A stretch of 64,000 nucleotides of DNA from an uncultured Eubacteriales bacterium (lineage in GTDB: Bacteria > Bacillota > Clostridia > Saccharofermentanales > Saccharofermentanaceae): contig OMWK01000003.1 of assembly GCA_900314745.1 (NCBI GenBank), forward strand, positions 186,001 to 250,000, read 5' to 3'. Each line of letters begins with the position of its first letter. The first letter of the stretch is position 1. Positions 1 through 9,212 of the stretch are shown here, piece by piece. The position numbers were made by a program, and so were the translations under genes. The notes below the pieces were generated by a model, which saw only the letters and a program-made list of their open reading frames with translations, was not told the DNA's origin and searched no databases.

Positions 1-1225
1 GAGCTGATACGCAGACGATGCAGTCTCTGTCTTCTTCAGCCATGATGTCGAATGTGACTCTGTATGTATGTCCGTTCATGACGGGAAGATCCGGCTGAAC
101 GAGCTGGACTGAATAATCCTCAGTACCGTCATTCTCCGATGTTATTACGATCTCGTTATTCTCTATAGTCGCTGCGCCTTCACCGTCTGCAAACAGAAGA
201 AAGAACCAGTCTGTCTCATCGCTGAGATTCTCTTCTTCCGAGAAGTCGCCGTTATAGATGAAGTTGCCGTCCTCAAGAGGCTCGCGGAATTCCATGGGAG
301 GCCTCTCTACGTTCATGTCGTACTCATCCCTCTGATATACGCGAACGTAATCTATCTCGAATAATGCATTGTCAAAATCCGTGGTCTCGTCGGGGTTGCC
401 GGGCCAGTTGCCGCCTACTGCGAGGTTCATCTGAACGAAGAACGGCTGATTGAAAGGAGCGGGATAAGGCTGATCCTGACCGCCGTCGGATGTATACCAG
501 TCGTTTACCGTAAGAACGAGAACATCGTCCGTATAGAATCTCATCTCGCCGGGCTCCCACTCAACTATGTAGATGTGGAAATCCTCAGAGAAGCTTCCGC
601 TGTCGAGATTGATTATGCCCTGCTGCTCCGCATGAGGCTCACCGTAGTGAATCGTAGAATAGGAAGTAGTCGTATCGTTGCCGAGTACCTCCATGATGTC
701 GATCTCACCGCACTTCGGCCACTGTCCGTACAATGACTCATCCTGAGGCATCATCCAGATGGCGGGCCACAGGCCCTGTCCTTCAGGCACCCTCGCACGG
801 ACCTCTACTCTTCCGTACTGGAATTGTGCATTGTTCTGCGAGTTCACCTTGCCCGAAGTATAGTAAGGGGTTCCGTCCCTGTCCTCGCGCAGAGCGCGGA
901 GAACGAGACATCCGTCCTGTACATAGATATTATCTTCCGAATCCGTGTATTCCTGAAGTTCGTTATTGGTCCACCCCGGGTCACGAAGTTCCCGGTTCCA
1001 TATCGATTCATTCAACGTATCGCCGTCGAACTCATCGCTCCAAAGCAGATTATAACCGTCAAGCTGCGGGGTCTGTGTAGTTTCCATGGTAGCCTCCGTA
1101 GTTTCCGTCTCCGTTGACGATGTATCGATAACCTCAGACTGTTCGGGAGCTGCCGCACATGATGCGAGCAAAGCGGCACAAAGAGCAGTGCTTATAGCCA
1201 TCTTGAGTTTCTTTCTGTCAATCAT
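1..1225 (-). CDS. Secreted GH16 endo-beta-glucanase lipoprotein (3' end outside window)
   Basis: The 3' end lies beyond base 1. The start is the ATG at 1225, preceded by AAGGAGAGG at good spacing. The N-terminus is a lipoprotein signal with lipobox LLASC, followed by a Thr/Glu-rich linker. A GH16 catalytic domain follows (about residues 50-305) with the family signature GEIDIMEVLG, in which E174 is the expected nucleophile, D176 the helper and E179 the acid/base. From about residue 316 (NFIYNGDFSEE) a second beta-sandwich begins that resembles a CBM4/9-type carbohydrate-binding module; it is cut by the window edge. GH16 enzymes of this type cleave beta-1,3 or mixed-linkage beta-glucans outside the cell. 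The divergent AraC gene at 1329 may control it. The family call is firm; the exact substrate (laminarin, lichenan or other) is inferred. Confidence 0.9.
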   Translation of the reverse strand, partial: MIDRKKLKMAISTALCAALLASCAAAPEQSEVIDTSSTETETTEATMETTQTPQLDGYNLLWSDEFDGDTLNESIWNRELRDPGWTNNELQEYTDSEDNIYVQDGCLVLRALREDRDGTPYYTSGKVNSQNNAQFQYGRVEVRARVPEGQGLWPAIWMMPQDESLYGQWPKCGEIDIMEVLGNDTTTSYSTIHYGEPHAEQQGIINLDSGSFSEDFHIYIVEWEPGEMRFYTDDVLVLTVNDWYTSDGGQDQPYPAPFNQPFFVQMNLAVGGNWPGNPDETTDFDNALFEIDYVRVYQRDEYDMNVERPPMEFREPLEDGNFIYNGDFSEEENLSDETDWFFLLFADGEGAATIENNEIVITSENDGTEDYSVQLVQPDLPVMNGHTYRVTFDIMAEEDRDCIVCVSA

Positions 1226-1285
1226 GCGTAACCTCTCCTTACTGAATTACGTAAACAATAACACAGCGGGAAAGCGGCACCTGCC

Positions 1286-1314
1286 CTTTTGATGTAAGAT
1301 TTTATCTTTTGATG
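1286..1314. repeat. Direct repeat CTTTTGATG in the GH16/AraC divergent promoter
   Basis: CTTTTGATG occurs at 1286-1294 and again at 1306-1314, exactly 20 bp apart (about two helical turns), with a third partial copy CTTTGAT at 1322-1328. AraC-type regulators usually bind direct repeats spaced by about two turns, so this is a candidate binding site for the adjacent regulator. A TATAAT lies at 1316-1321, between the second and third copies. The repeats are seen; the function is inferred. Confidence 0.4.
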
Positions 1315-1328
1315 ATATAATCTTTGAT

Positions 1329-2081
1329 ATGCAGGACAGAAAGAACAAGGCTATATCCATCGTCAAATACCTGCCAAGGGAACCGGAACTCATACATGCT
1401 CCGTACATGCCGGAGATGGACTTCTACGCGGCAGTTAAGTCAGGGAACGTCCGCAAGGTCAGAGCGTTGTGTGCAGAGCCCTTTCACGAGAAGGAAGGAC
1501 TCGGAGTATTGTCCGGGAACAAGCTTCAGAACATGAAATACCACTTCGTGATATCCGCAGCTCTCATCGCGAGAATGTGCATCGAGGGCGGAATGCAGTT
1601 ATCCGAAGCCTACAGCACGAGCGACTACTACATAAGAGCCGCAGACAAACTTAATTCGATCGAGGAAGTGTCTGAGCTTCACGACGAGATGAGCCTCGCC
1701 TATACAACGAGGATGCGCCAGCTCTCGCGCGGGAAGAGTTACTCCAAGCCCGTCACGGCCTGCATCGACTACATACTGGAGCACCTCGACACACGCATAA
1801 AGATGAATGATCTGTGTGTTCACACAGGTCTGACGGGTGCTTACATATCGCGTATATTCAAGAGCGAGACGGGACTTACGGTTACCGACTTCATTCTGAA
1901 CAGGAAGCTTGAGACAGCGTGCAACATGCTGGACTTCTCGTCCTACCCCGTGACATGGATAGCAGACACACTCGCCTTCCCGTCACAAAGCTACTTCTGC
2001 CGCGTCTTCAGGAAGGCATACGGCAAGACTCCGCTTCAGTACAGAAGAGAGGGAGCGATACACCTTACAGATCATCCCTGA
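1329..2081 (+). CDS. AraC-family transcriptional regulator
   Basis: A 250-residue DNA-binding regulator. The C-terminal ~100 residues (about 143-245) form the double helix-turn-helix AraC domain: a first helix pair around IKMNDLCVHTGLTGAYISRI, and the conserved tail YFCRVFRKAYGKTPLQYRR. The N-terminal ~140 residues match no sensor domain that I recognise. The gene is divergent from the GH16 gene, 103 bp apart, so control of glucan use is plausible. The start is uncertain: no ribosome-binding site precedes the ATG at 1329, and a TATAAT at 1316-1321 would place transcription initiation almost at the ATG, which would make the mRNA leaderless. The 3' end overlaps the end of the convergent gene at 2072. 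Confidence 0.85.
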   Translation: MQDRKNKAISIVKYLPREPELIHAPYMPEMDFYAAVKSGNVRKVRALCAEPFHEKEGLGVLSGNKLQNMKYHFVISAALIARMCIEGGMQLSEAYSTSDYYIRAADKLNSIEEVSELHDEMSLAYTTRMRQLSRGKSYSKPVTACIDYILEHLDTRIKMNDLCVHTGLTGAYISRIFKSETGLTVTDFILNRKLETACNMLDFSSYPVTWIADTLAFPSQSYFCRVFRKAYGKTPLQYRREGAIHLTDHP

Positions 2082-2620
2082 ATTATCTCTCTTCCGCAGA
2101 AAGGACACGTGCCCCTGGTCCTGACGCGGATCTTAAGGCTCGCACCGCAGCCTTCGCAGTGCACCCCGACGAAAGGCTTATCCTCAGGAACCCCCTTAAA
2201 CAGGATCTCCTTCCGACGTGCCCTGTCGGAAAGATAGATGACCCCGTCAGAGGCGTTATAGTTCATGTTTACAAGGAATCCCTTGCGCATGCCTTTATCC
2301 ATGTGCCTAAGAAGCTTCATCTTCGGCGTCTTCATCTCGTCTGCAAGTTCCTGAAGCGGAACGACGCCGTCCTCATCAAGGGCGAGCAGATCGCTGATCC
2401 TGTTCATCACCATAAGGTTCGCGAACGTCTTAACATAAAGCCATACCATTGCTCCGCACAAAAACGCGCAGAAAAGGAATCCCGCCCCTACTGAAGCTTC
2501 AGTCGAACCAAGCGTATCGAAGAAGACCCCAAGGAAGATGAATACGCCAGTGAAGCCGATTACACCAACTACACTCCAAAGCAATATCGAGACAAGCATC
2601 TTTTCCTTATTCCTATACAT
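2072..2620 (-). CDS. Membrane protein with C-terminal zinc ribbon (paralogue of the next gene)
   Basis: A 182-residue protein of unknown function. It has two hydrophobic segments near the N-terminus, a small helical middle region resembling a winged helix (GVVPLQELADEMKTPKMKLL), and a C-terminal zinc ribbon CEGCG..CPFCG. The start chosen is the ATG at 2620, which lies within the stop region of the upstream gene (8-bp overlap, translational coupling) and has GAGGG upstream; a longer reading from 2633-2635 has a poorly spaced ribosome site. The same order (membrane segments, small helical domain, CxxC ribbon) is found in the adjacent gene, so the pair arose by tandem duplication. It is the last gene of the transcription unit starting with the GGDEF-EAL gene. 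Confidence 0.75.
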   Translation of the reverse strand: MYRNKEKMLVSILLWSVVGVIGFTGVFIFLGVFFDTLGSTEASVGAGFLFCAFLCGAMVWLYVKTFANLMVMNRISDLLALDEDGVVPLQELADEMKTPKMKLLRHMDKGMRKGFLVNMNYNASDGVIYLSDRARRKEILFKGVPEDKPFVGVHCEGCGASLKIRVRTRGTCPFCGREIIQG

Positions 2621-3140
2621 CAGCCGCACCCTCATCCTTCATGAAAGTTCCGCAGTGATCGCATCTTCCGCCGCCACCGCGTCTGACCCTTACCTGACTT
2701 CCGCAGGTCTTACAGATAAGAACCTTGAACTCATTCGGATCCACCGTAAGATCTACTCGTACGGCAGTCCTTCCAAGGGTCATGTTCGTAAGGTAACCCT
2801 TCTTCCCCATCCACAGAAGCTCCCTGATTGCCTTGTCCTGCGGCAGTCCCATCATCGAAGCGATGCTCTCGTAGGTAAGGATTCCGTCATGGTCTTCTTC
2901 AAACAGCGAATTATAGTATCTCGCCCTTCCGAGCCTTCTTATCGCTCCCGCTCTCCAGATAATGAGTCCTGCGCCTATAAGGGAGAACGGGATCAGGAAG
3001 AACGCCGCGAGGAAATAATCAGGGGTAAACAGCAAAAACAGAATGAACAGGATGTTGAAAAACAGAAGTATGCTGAGAACAACGATGATCAGAACGTTGA
3101 CCATCTTTGCCGCAGCCGTCTTCGGACCGTTAATGTACAT
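2613..3140 (-). CDS. Membrane protein with C-terminal zinc ribbon
   Basis: A 175-residue protein of unknown function. Two strongly hydrophobic segments (about residues 14-40 and 44-64) are followed by a cytosolic region with ILTYESIASMMGLPQDKAIR, which looks like a small winged-helix module, and a zinc ribbon CKTCG..CDHCG near the C-terminus. It lies 5 bp downstream of the GGDEF-EAL gene and overlaps its own paralogue, so the three are probably cotranscribed. A role as a membrane-bound regulator or assembly factor is possible, but nothing in the sequence fixes it. Confidence 0.75.
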   Translation of the reverse strand: MYINGPKTAAAKMVNVLIIVVLSILLFFNILFILFLLFTPDYFLAAFFLIPFSLIGAGLIIWRAGAIRRLGRARYYNSLFEEDHDGILTYESIASMMGLPQDKAIRELLWMGKKGYLTNMTLGRTAVRVDLTVDPNEFKVLICKTCGSQVRVRRGGGGRCDHCGTFMKDEGAADV

Positions 3141-3145
3141 AGATC

Positions 3146-6100
3146 TTATCCTTCGTATTTCTTAGTAGCGAGTCTTGCTTCGAACTCTTCCTTGGGAAGA
3201 GGCTTATCGTAGTAATATCCCTGGGCAATATCGCAGCCGCACTCCTTAAGGACATTCACCTGATAAGCTGTCTCGACGCCTTCTGCAATGCAGTTGAGGC
3301 CCAGAGACTTCGCAAGAGAAACAACACTTTTAAACATTATACGCTTCTCGGAATTCTCTGCATCATCCTCTTCGGGAAGGAAATTCTTGTCGATCTTAAG
3401 CGTCGTCCACGGTATTCCCTTAAGAAGATTCAGAGAAGAAAATCCCATACCGAAGTCATCTACGGAAGTCGGAATTCCTCTGTCGCGAAGTCCGGTAGCA
3501 ATACGCTTAAGGTCGCTGAATTCGACATCCGTCGTGGTCTCGGTGAGTTCAACCTCGATACAATCGTGAGGGATACTATACTTATCCATGATCCTCGCTA
3601 TCGTATCCGGAAGCTCCATGTTCATAATATGCTTACGCGAGAAATTGATCGACATCGGAACCAGAGTTCTGCCTTCGCCTCCGTCGAGCCACTTTCTCTG
3701 GTCACGGCAAACATGTTCCAGCATATAAAGATCGAGCTTACATATGTCACTGGTCTGTTCAAGAGCAGGTATAAAATCACAGGGCGGAACGATCTTCCCC
3801 TTACGGAACCATCTGCACAAAGCCTCCCCGCCTATGATCTCGCCGGTATTGATGTCGACCTTAGGCTGATAGAACGGTACAAATTCACCGTTTGCAATTG
3901 CATCCGAGAAATGCTGCTGGACACTTCCGAACTTCTCCTTCATAATCATGAGTTTGTCGCTGTAGAAGACGATCCTGTCCTTACCGCCACCCTGAGCCAT
4001 ACGGTAGGCACTGATTATCTTGTTCATTATGTCTCCGGGATTGGTGATGACAAGGTCTTCTGAATCAACAAGGATACCTGCACTCGTGAGAACCTTGACG
4101 CTGCTTACTTCATCGATCCTGATCACCGCTTCATAAAGATATCCGGTTACCTCGCCGAGCTTCTCCTTCGGACAGATCATGACGAAGTTATCTCCTCCGA
4201 GTCTTACGAGAATTCCCTTGCCTCCCCTCATCTTATCGAGCGTGTCAAAATGGAACTTCATGATACGGTCGCCGGCTTCTCTTCCGAATTCCTGATTGAT
4301 AAGCGAGAAGTGGCGGAGATTATAGCGGACCGCCATCATCCCCTTGAATCCGCCTTGGCCTGCGATACTGTCGATGTATTTATTGAGAGTCCTGAGATTC
4401 GGATAACCGACATCGTCAAAATAAGCAAGCCGATATACCAGATCCTTGAGCCTGTTGCGGCTGATAAAGCTTAAGACCGTCCTTACTACGAGTTCCATCT
4501 TATTGAACTCCTCGGTGCTTAACGGCACTTCTTTGGGGTCCATATATATCGTCATAGTCGCTATGGACATGACACTGGTCACGACTCTTATGTGAAGGAT
4601 CTCATCTCCTTCGCCTCTGTCAAAGCAGCACAAAGTCTCCCCCTTGCCTTCGGCTTCTTCTCTGGGATTCATATAGACACGGGTAACTCCCTTGCTCAGT
4701 CTGAACATCGTCGCGATCTTGATAAGAAGCTCCTCTATCCTGGGCTTATCAACCTCTTCGAATGAAACAAAGGTGTTAAGCAGCTGTTCGTAAAGTTCAT
4801 AGAACTTCACGAACGAATAACTCTCGATGGATTCAGCCTCTTCTTCAACAGGAAGATTCTTGAATCTGTTCTTATTGGCATACATGAGATTATCAGCGCG
4901 TTCGAACACATCCTGAACTCTGTTATCAACATTCCTGCAGTACTCGGCCATTCCGTATGCGAGTGTGACCAGACCCTCTCTTCTGTTCTCGATCATCTTG
5001 TTATAGAGCTTCTTAAGCAGATCAAGACGGTTATCATAATCAGCCCCCTTGAGGATGACAACAAATTCATCTCCTCCGATCCTGAACACCGGACTGTGAT
5101 CGAACAGCCTGCAGATGATAGCGCAGCCGTCCTTGATAAAAGCATCTCCGGCATTGTGACCCTGCTCGTCATTAACCTGCTTCAAACCGTTGATATCACA
5201 GACAACGATCGCAAACTCCAATTCTTCTTCAGTTTCAAGCTGAACATCAAGCTGCATCTCGTAGTTTACATATGCATGCTTGTTCTTTACGCTGGTAAGA
5301 GCGTCCCTGTTCGCCATATCTATGGCCGATACGATTGTCGCTTCGTACTCTATCTCCTTCTGCCTTGCCTCGTCGACATTCTCTATAGCTAAGACTATAT
5401 GATTCTTCTCCCTGTCGGCGTTCATGATTATGAGCGACATATACTGAGGCTTGCCATCTACCTTAAGTCTGTAGTTGAGAGTTAATTTATTGACTTCTTT
5501 AAGCCTTCTTAAGAGCGTCTCCTTATCCATGGCCTGAGCCATCATCGGGTAATCTTCCTCATAGATGTCACTCTTCATGTTCATCTGAGTATCCGCGAAG
5601 AAGTCCCTGCCCGTCTTGCCCGTCTCAAGTTTGGAGTACTTGTCGCTCGAACTGTACTCGAAGTATTCATTGGTCTTTGTGTCTACGCGGTAGATAACTA
5701 CGTATCTGGATGCGAGCGCCATCGCAACCTCATTGAAAAGCTCATTCTCTTCGCTGAGCTCCTGTTCGCGCTTGATCTGTGAATCAATATTGATGAGTCC
5801 TAAGACTATGTGGTCCATGTCGTCCTTAGGGCGGACTGCATTCATCCTCACATACCTTAATCTGTCTCCGAAGTTATGTCTGAATACGAGCGAGACCGAA
5901 CCGTTCTCATTAACAGCCTTGATGAGATTCTCCTTGCTTAACAGATTGCATACTAAATCTCTGTCGTCGTCATAGATGTATTTATAGACATCCTTCTTTA
6001 TGCACCGGAAGAAGTCCTTCCCCGAGGCCGACAATCCGAGCCCGGAGAAGATATCGTTCGAACTGTAACTCAGGAATTCATTAGTCTTAATGTCGACATA

Positions 6101-6586
6101 ATAGATAACCTCATAACGGCTCGCCAGAGCACCTCCGACATGCTGATAGATGAGCATCTCACGATTAGACGCCAGTTCCCTCTTCCTGATCTCATCGATA
6201 TTCTGAACACCGATGACTACATTGCCGTTAACGCTCCTTATAGCCTTGAGCGAATAATAGAAGGGCTTCCCGGCGATGATAAGTCTGTAGTTAAGAGTGA
6301 ATGATTGATTATCCTTAAGAGAATCATCTACAAACGCCTTACTGAAATGATTGAGGAATATATCCTGGTCATCAGGATGAACCATGATCTTGCAGTTGAC
6401 TATGGTATCAGCATAGAAATCATCACCGGATGAACGGACGGTCAGATTCTTATTGCTTCCCTCGACAGCATACTCAACATAACTGTCATCCAGCGAGCTG
6501 ATAACATATATGCTCTCGTAATCGCCCGCCAGGGCTATGGCGATCTCGTTGAAAGACCAAGAATGATTATCTGCACTTTCCATCAT
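3146..6586 (-). CDS. Triple PAS-like, dual GGDEF, EAL c-di-GMP signalling protein
   Basis: A 1146-residue cytosolic protein. Three homologous PAS-like sensor modules start near residues 13, 150 and 285, each opening with a variant of 'ALASRYxVIYxVD'. A first GGDEF domain has an intact GGDEF motif (504-508) and DINGLKQVND, so it may be an active diguanylate cyclase. A second GGDEF-like domain has GGDNF (797-801) and probably is not catalytic. The C-terminal EAL domain keeps the EAL motif (921-923), ELTET, DDFGMGFSS, LKIDK, AEGVE and AQGYYYDKP, so it should be an active c-di-GMP phosphodiesterase. There are no transmembrane segments. AGAGGTGG precedes a double ATG (6586 and 6583). The gene heads a unit with the two zinc-ribbon membrane proteins downstream. 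Confidence 0.9.
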   Translation of the reverse strand: MMESADNHSWSFNEIAIALAGDYESIYVISSLDDSYVEYAVEGSNKNLTVRSSGDDFYADTIVNCKIMVHPDDQDIFLNHFSKAFVDDSLKDNQSFTLNYRLIIAGKPFYYSLKAIRSVNGNVVIGVQNIDEIRKRELASNREMLIYQHVGGALASRYEVIYYVDIKTNEFLSYSSNDIFSGLGLSASGKDFFRCIKKDVYKYIYDDDRDLVCNLLSKENLIKAVNENGSVSLVFRHNFGDRLRYVRMNAVRPKDDMDHIVLGLINIDSQIKREQELSEENELFNEVAMALASRYVVIYRVDTKTNEYFEYSSSDKYSKLETGKTGRDFFADTQMNMKSDIYEEDYPMMAQAMDKETLLRRLKEVNKLTLNYRLKVDGKPQYMSLIIMNADREKNHIVLAIENVDEARQKEIEYEATIVSAIDMANRDALTSVKNKHAYVNYEMQLDVQLETEEELEFAIVVCDINGLKQVNDEQGHNAGDAFIKDGCAIICRLFDHSPVFRIGGDEFVVILKGADYDNRLDLLKKLYNKMIENRREGLVTLAYGMAEYCRNVDNRVQDVFERADNLMYANKNRFKNLPVEEEAESIESYSFVKFYELYEQLLNTFVSFEEVDKPRIEELLIKIATMFRLSKGVTRVYMNPREEAEGKGETLCCFDRGEGDEILHIRVVTSVMSIATMTIYMDPKEVPLSTEEFNKMELVVRTVLSFISRNRLKDLVYRLAYFDDVGYPNLRTLNKYIDSIAGQGGFKGMMAVRYNLRHFSLINQEFGREAGDRIMKFHFDTLDKMRGGKGILVRLGGDNFVMICPKEKLGEVTGYLYEAVIRIDEVSSVKVLTSAGILVDSEDLVITNPGDIMNKIISAYRMAQGGGKDRIVFYSDKLMIMKEKFGSVQQHFSDAIANGEFVPFYQPKVDINTGEIIGGEALCRWFRKGKIVPPCDFIPALEQTSDICKLDLYMLEHVCRDQRKWLDGGEGRTLVPMSINFSRKHIMNMELPDTIARIMDKYSIPHDCIEVELTETTTDVEFSDLKRIATGLRDRGIPTSVDDFGMGFSSLNLLKGIPWTTLKIDKNFLPEEDDAENSEKRIMFKSVVSLAKSLGLNCIAEGVETAYQVNVLKECGCDIAQGYYYDKPLPKEEFEARLATKKYEG

Positions 6587-6713
6587 CCACCTCTGATTAA
6601 GGAAAATATAAAATTATTTTACATCCTTATCACCATATATGAATGAACCATTTGTAAAGAAGTAGCGGAAAACGCTCATAAAACCGCGATTTCCGTTTGA
6701 TAATATCAAATAA

Positions 6714-7409
6714 TCAGCCTCTCGAGACCACTCTGACCACAGGCGGCTGTTCATTAAGGGCAGCCTCCATGAAGTTCTTATCCTGAAGACACATCCAGAG
6801 AATGAGCGAAGCCATGATTATGGAACCAACGCCCCACAGCACGATGAATATGGAAGTGGATTTGCTTTCTGTCCATTCGATCTCCTCCGGATCATCAGGA
6901 TCGACCCTGATCTCCCAGTCTTCGCCGATCTTCGGAAATTCCTTATAGAAATTTGTCCATCTTCCGTCTACGGCCAGATAATTATGTCCGCCGTAAGCAT
7001 ACTTAAAAACCGGAGCCTTGATAAGCTTGCCGTGCTCTGACCTTCCCCTGATGCTTATGCCGATGCACTTGGCGTTAACGGGTTCCGTGCATTTACGGGA
7101 GAAGAATGTCCTCGATATTACAAGTCCTATGAGAGCCGCAGCACCCATTGCATAGAATACGGATACCAAGCCGACGATCATCGTAAGCAGAACGCTCTTG
7201 CTCGCGATATAAGTTATGATGGCGGCAAGAAGCCCGACGGCGAATGTTCCGAACGCCAGATATGTGACCATCGCATTCTTCTTGGTGGAAGGAATCTTAT
7301 TGCCAAAATTATTGATCCTTCCAGACATCGCATCGATGACGTCCGACAGACCCGGAGCGCCTTCACTGTCCCAGAACAACTGTCTCTGATATGACGGTTC
7401 GTACCTCAT
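6714..7409 (-). CDS. Membrane protein of unknown function (DUF3592-like)
   Basis: 231 residues. Two adjacent hydrophobic segments (about 48-70 and 75-100) and a third near 186-206 flank a soluble region with KYAYGGHNYLA and WEIRVDPDDPEEI. That region resembles the extracytoplasmic beta fold of DUF3592-type proteins (a 'Y..G..Y' strand, then a 'VDP.dP' turn). The likeness is by eye only. A spacer of 17 bp separates it from the downstream gene 7427-7897 read in reverse order, so the two may share a transcript. Function unknown. Confidence 0.65.
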   Translation of the reverse strand: MRYEPSYQRQLFWDSEGAPGLSDVIDAMSGRINNFGNKIPSTKKNAMVTYLAFGTFAVGLLAAIITYIASKSVLLTMIVGLVSVFYAMGAAALIGLVISRTFFSRKCTEPVNAKCIGISIRGRSEHGKLIKAPVFKYAYGGHNYLAVDGRWTNFYKEFPKIGEDWEIRVDPDDPEEIEWTESKSTSIFIVLWGVGSIIMASLILWMCLQDKNFMEAALNEQPPVVRVVSRG

Positions 7410-7426
7410 GTCTATCCCCCCTTAAA

Positions 7427-7897
7427 TCATCCTGCGTAGAATTCGGTCGTTGTTACATTGCTCTGAATGAGTATCGCACTCTGGTTATATGTTTGAAGAA
7501 GCTCATCACAAAGTGAATGAACCGTATCGATATCCGTATCACTCAAATAGATTACCAGCGTATATTCCTGATACTCGGTTCCGTCATCTCCGATCCATCC
7601 GCCGTAAGCTTCCTGTATCGTATATCCGCCTATGTATTCGATAAGTATATCCTCGAGAATGCTCTTCGACTCTTCAGGCGTATATACAGGTTCGTTCGAA
7701 TTCTGGTCGTTGGTTCCAAGATAGAGGACATACTGTATATCCCCTGCCTGTTCCACGGCGGGTGCTTCTTCCGGCGGAGGAGGAAGCGGAGCGGGCTCCG
7801 AGGGCTTTCTGCCCAATACGATTATGAGACTTGCCACGGACACGCATAAAGCTGCTGCCGCGAGGATCAATGCGATCTTGCCGGATTTACTGTTCAT
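7427..7897 (-). CDS. Membrane-anchored DUF3574-like protein
   Basis: 156 residues from the ATG at 7897, preceded by GGGGGAGA; a longer reading frame upstream has no ribosome site. There is one N-terminal membrane anchor, then a proline-rich linker (PAPLPPPPEEAP), then an extracytoplasmic domain beginning YVLYLGTNDQNSNEPVYTPE and containing GYTIQEAYGGWIGDDG and LVIYLSD. This layout of a short strand, 'G.N', a helix, 'G.W.' and 'V.iy..d' resembles DUF3574. The function of that family is not known to me. The protein is probably exposed on the outer face of the membrane. Confidence 0.65.
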   Translation of the reverse strand: MNSKSGKIALILAAAALCVSVASLIIVLGRKPSEPAPLPPPPEEAPAVEQAGDIQYVLYLGTNDQNSNEPVYTPEESKSILEDILIEYIGGYTIQEAYGGWIGDDGTEYQEYTLVIYLSDTDIDTVHSLCDELLQTYNQSAILIQSNVTTTEFYAG

Positions 7898-7967
7898 TAT
7901 TCTCTCCCCCTTTTTGTAAAAAAATTCTAAGCACATAATAACACAGGCAGGCCGCGCTTCATGGCTG

Positions 7968-9092
7968 TTAATTGATCTCGGAGTAATCCATATCCATCGC
8001 AACCATAAGATTGTAATCAGGATATTCTTTCCTGACGCGTTCAAGCGCCTCATTATACGCGTCCCTTCTGTTCTTCGCCTCGAAGCTCACGACAATGTCG
8101 AATCGCATCTCCTTATCCTCACGGTTCATGTAGAAGCCGTGCATCTGAAGAACATTCGGAACGGAAGTTACTATCTCATTTATCCTGTCACGGGCTGCCA
8201 TAGCCTCAGGATCCTTCGTATTCATCGAATAAACTCCGATCGCAGTCAGGGCAACCTGATGCTTCCGGTAAACCTCAGTCTGTATCTTACGTGACAGCTT
8301 GTCTATGTCCGAAGCAAAGAGCGAGTCCGGAACTTCGATATGAACGGAGGCATGGTATGTGTCAGGTCCGTAATTATGGATGACGAGATCATATGCCGCA
8401 TTTACATCGGGGAAATCTTTAACCGTCGCCTTGATCTGACGGGCAAGTTCGGCGTCCGCTCTCTCGCCCAGGATCTTGGACATGGTCTCCGCGAGCATCT
8501 CGTAGCCCGCCTTGACGATTATGAGGCCGATGATTACACCGAGCCATGCCTCGAGCGATATACCCGATGCCATGTAGATTCCCGCAGCCGCCAGCGTTGA
8601 AGCCGAGATGACGGAGTCGAGAACGGCGTCCTTGCCGGAGTTAACGAGCGAATCGGAATTGACGTCTTTGCCGACCTTAACGACATATCTTCCGAGAACG
8701 ATCTTGGCTATAACTGCCGCCGCGATGATGATAAGTCCGGTCGCCGTATACTCCGGCGTCTGAGGCTCAAGTATCTTCTCTACGGATTCGGTAACCGCCT
8801 TAAGACCTGCATAGGTAACTATTATCGATATGACCATGGCGGTGATGTATTCGATCCTGCCGTAGCCGAACGGATGCTTCCTGTCGGACTCCTTGCCTGC
8901 GAGCTTGGTTCCGGCGATCGTTATGATGGAACTCGCGGCATCGGACAAGTTGTTGACCGCATCCATCACGATCGCGATTGAGCTCGATGTTATACCGATT
9001 ATCGCCTTGAACGATGCAAGAAGCACATTGGTTAGTATTCCGATAATACTTGTTCTTATTATTATTCCGTCTCTGTTGTCATTACGTCTCAT
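7968..9092 (-). CDS. Cation diffusion facilitator (CDF) family metal exporter
   Basis: 374 residues from the ATG at 9092, chosen because CGGAG lies 6 nt upstream; a longer frame to 9170 runs through the neighbouring promoter. About six transmembrane segments carry CDF signatures: AIVMDAVNNLSDAASS (the TM2 metal-site motif NxxxD), RKHPFGYGRIEY, and a second site SGKDAVLDSVIS. The C-terminal cytosolic domain starts near residue 215 and contains NYGPDTYHASVHIEV, typical of the CDF dimerisation domain, followed by an additional ~100-residue extension that repeats a similar fold. The protein probably exports Zn, Mn or Fe ions in exchange for protons. The metal cannot be read from the sequence. Monocistronic, divergent from the nuclease operon at 9213. 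Confidence 0.9.
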   Translation of the reverse strand: MRRNDNRDGIIIRTSIIGILTNVLLASFKAIIGITSSSIAIVMDAVNNLSDAASSIITIAGTKLAGKESDRKHPFGYGRIEYITAMVISIIVTYAGLKAVTESVEKILEPQTPEYTATGLIIIAAAVIAKIVLGRYVVKVGKDVNSDSLVNSGKDAVLDSVISASTLAAAGIYMASGISLEAWLGVIIGLIIVKAGYEMLAETMSKILGERADAELARQIKATVKDFPDVNAAYDLVIHNYGPDTYHASVHIEVPDSLFASDIDKLSRKIQTEVYRKHQVALTAIGVYSMNTKDPEAMAARDRINEIVTSVPNVLQMHGFYMNREDKEMRFDIVVSFEAKNRRDAYNEALERVRKEYPDYNLMVAMDMDYSEIN

Positions 9093-9212
9093 AGTTACTC
9101 CGATTGGTGTTTTACCTATTTTATCAATAAAAACGGATTTACCCTTTAAATCTTCCAAGTGCGGATCCATATCATATAATGAGAAATAAGATCATTTTCC
9201 GGAGGAATAATC

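Noticed and set aside
372..560. Minus-strand 62-codon frame inside the GH16 gene
   Set aside because: It is out of frame with the GH16 domain, which is continuous from 1225; shadow.
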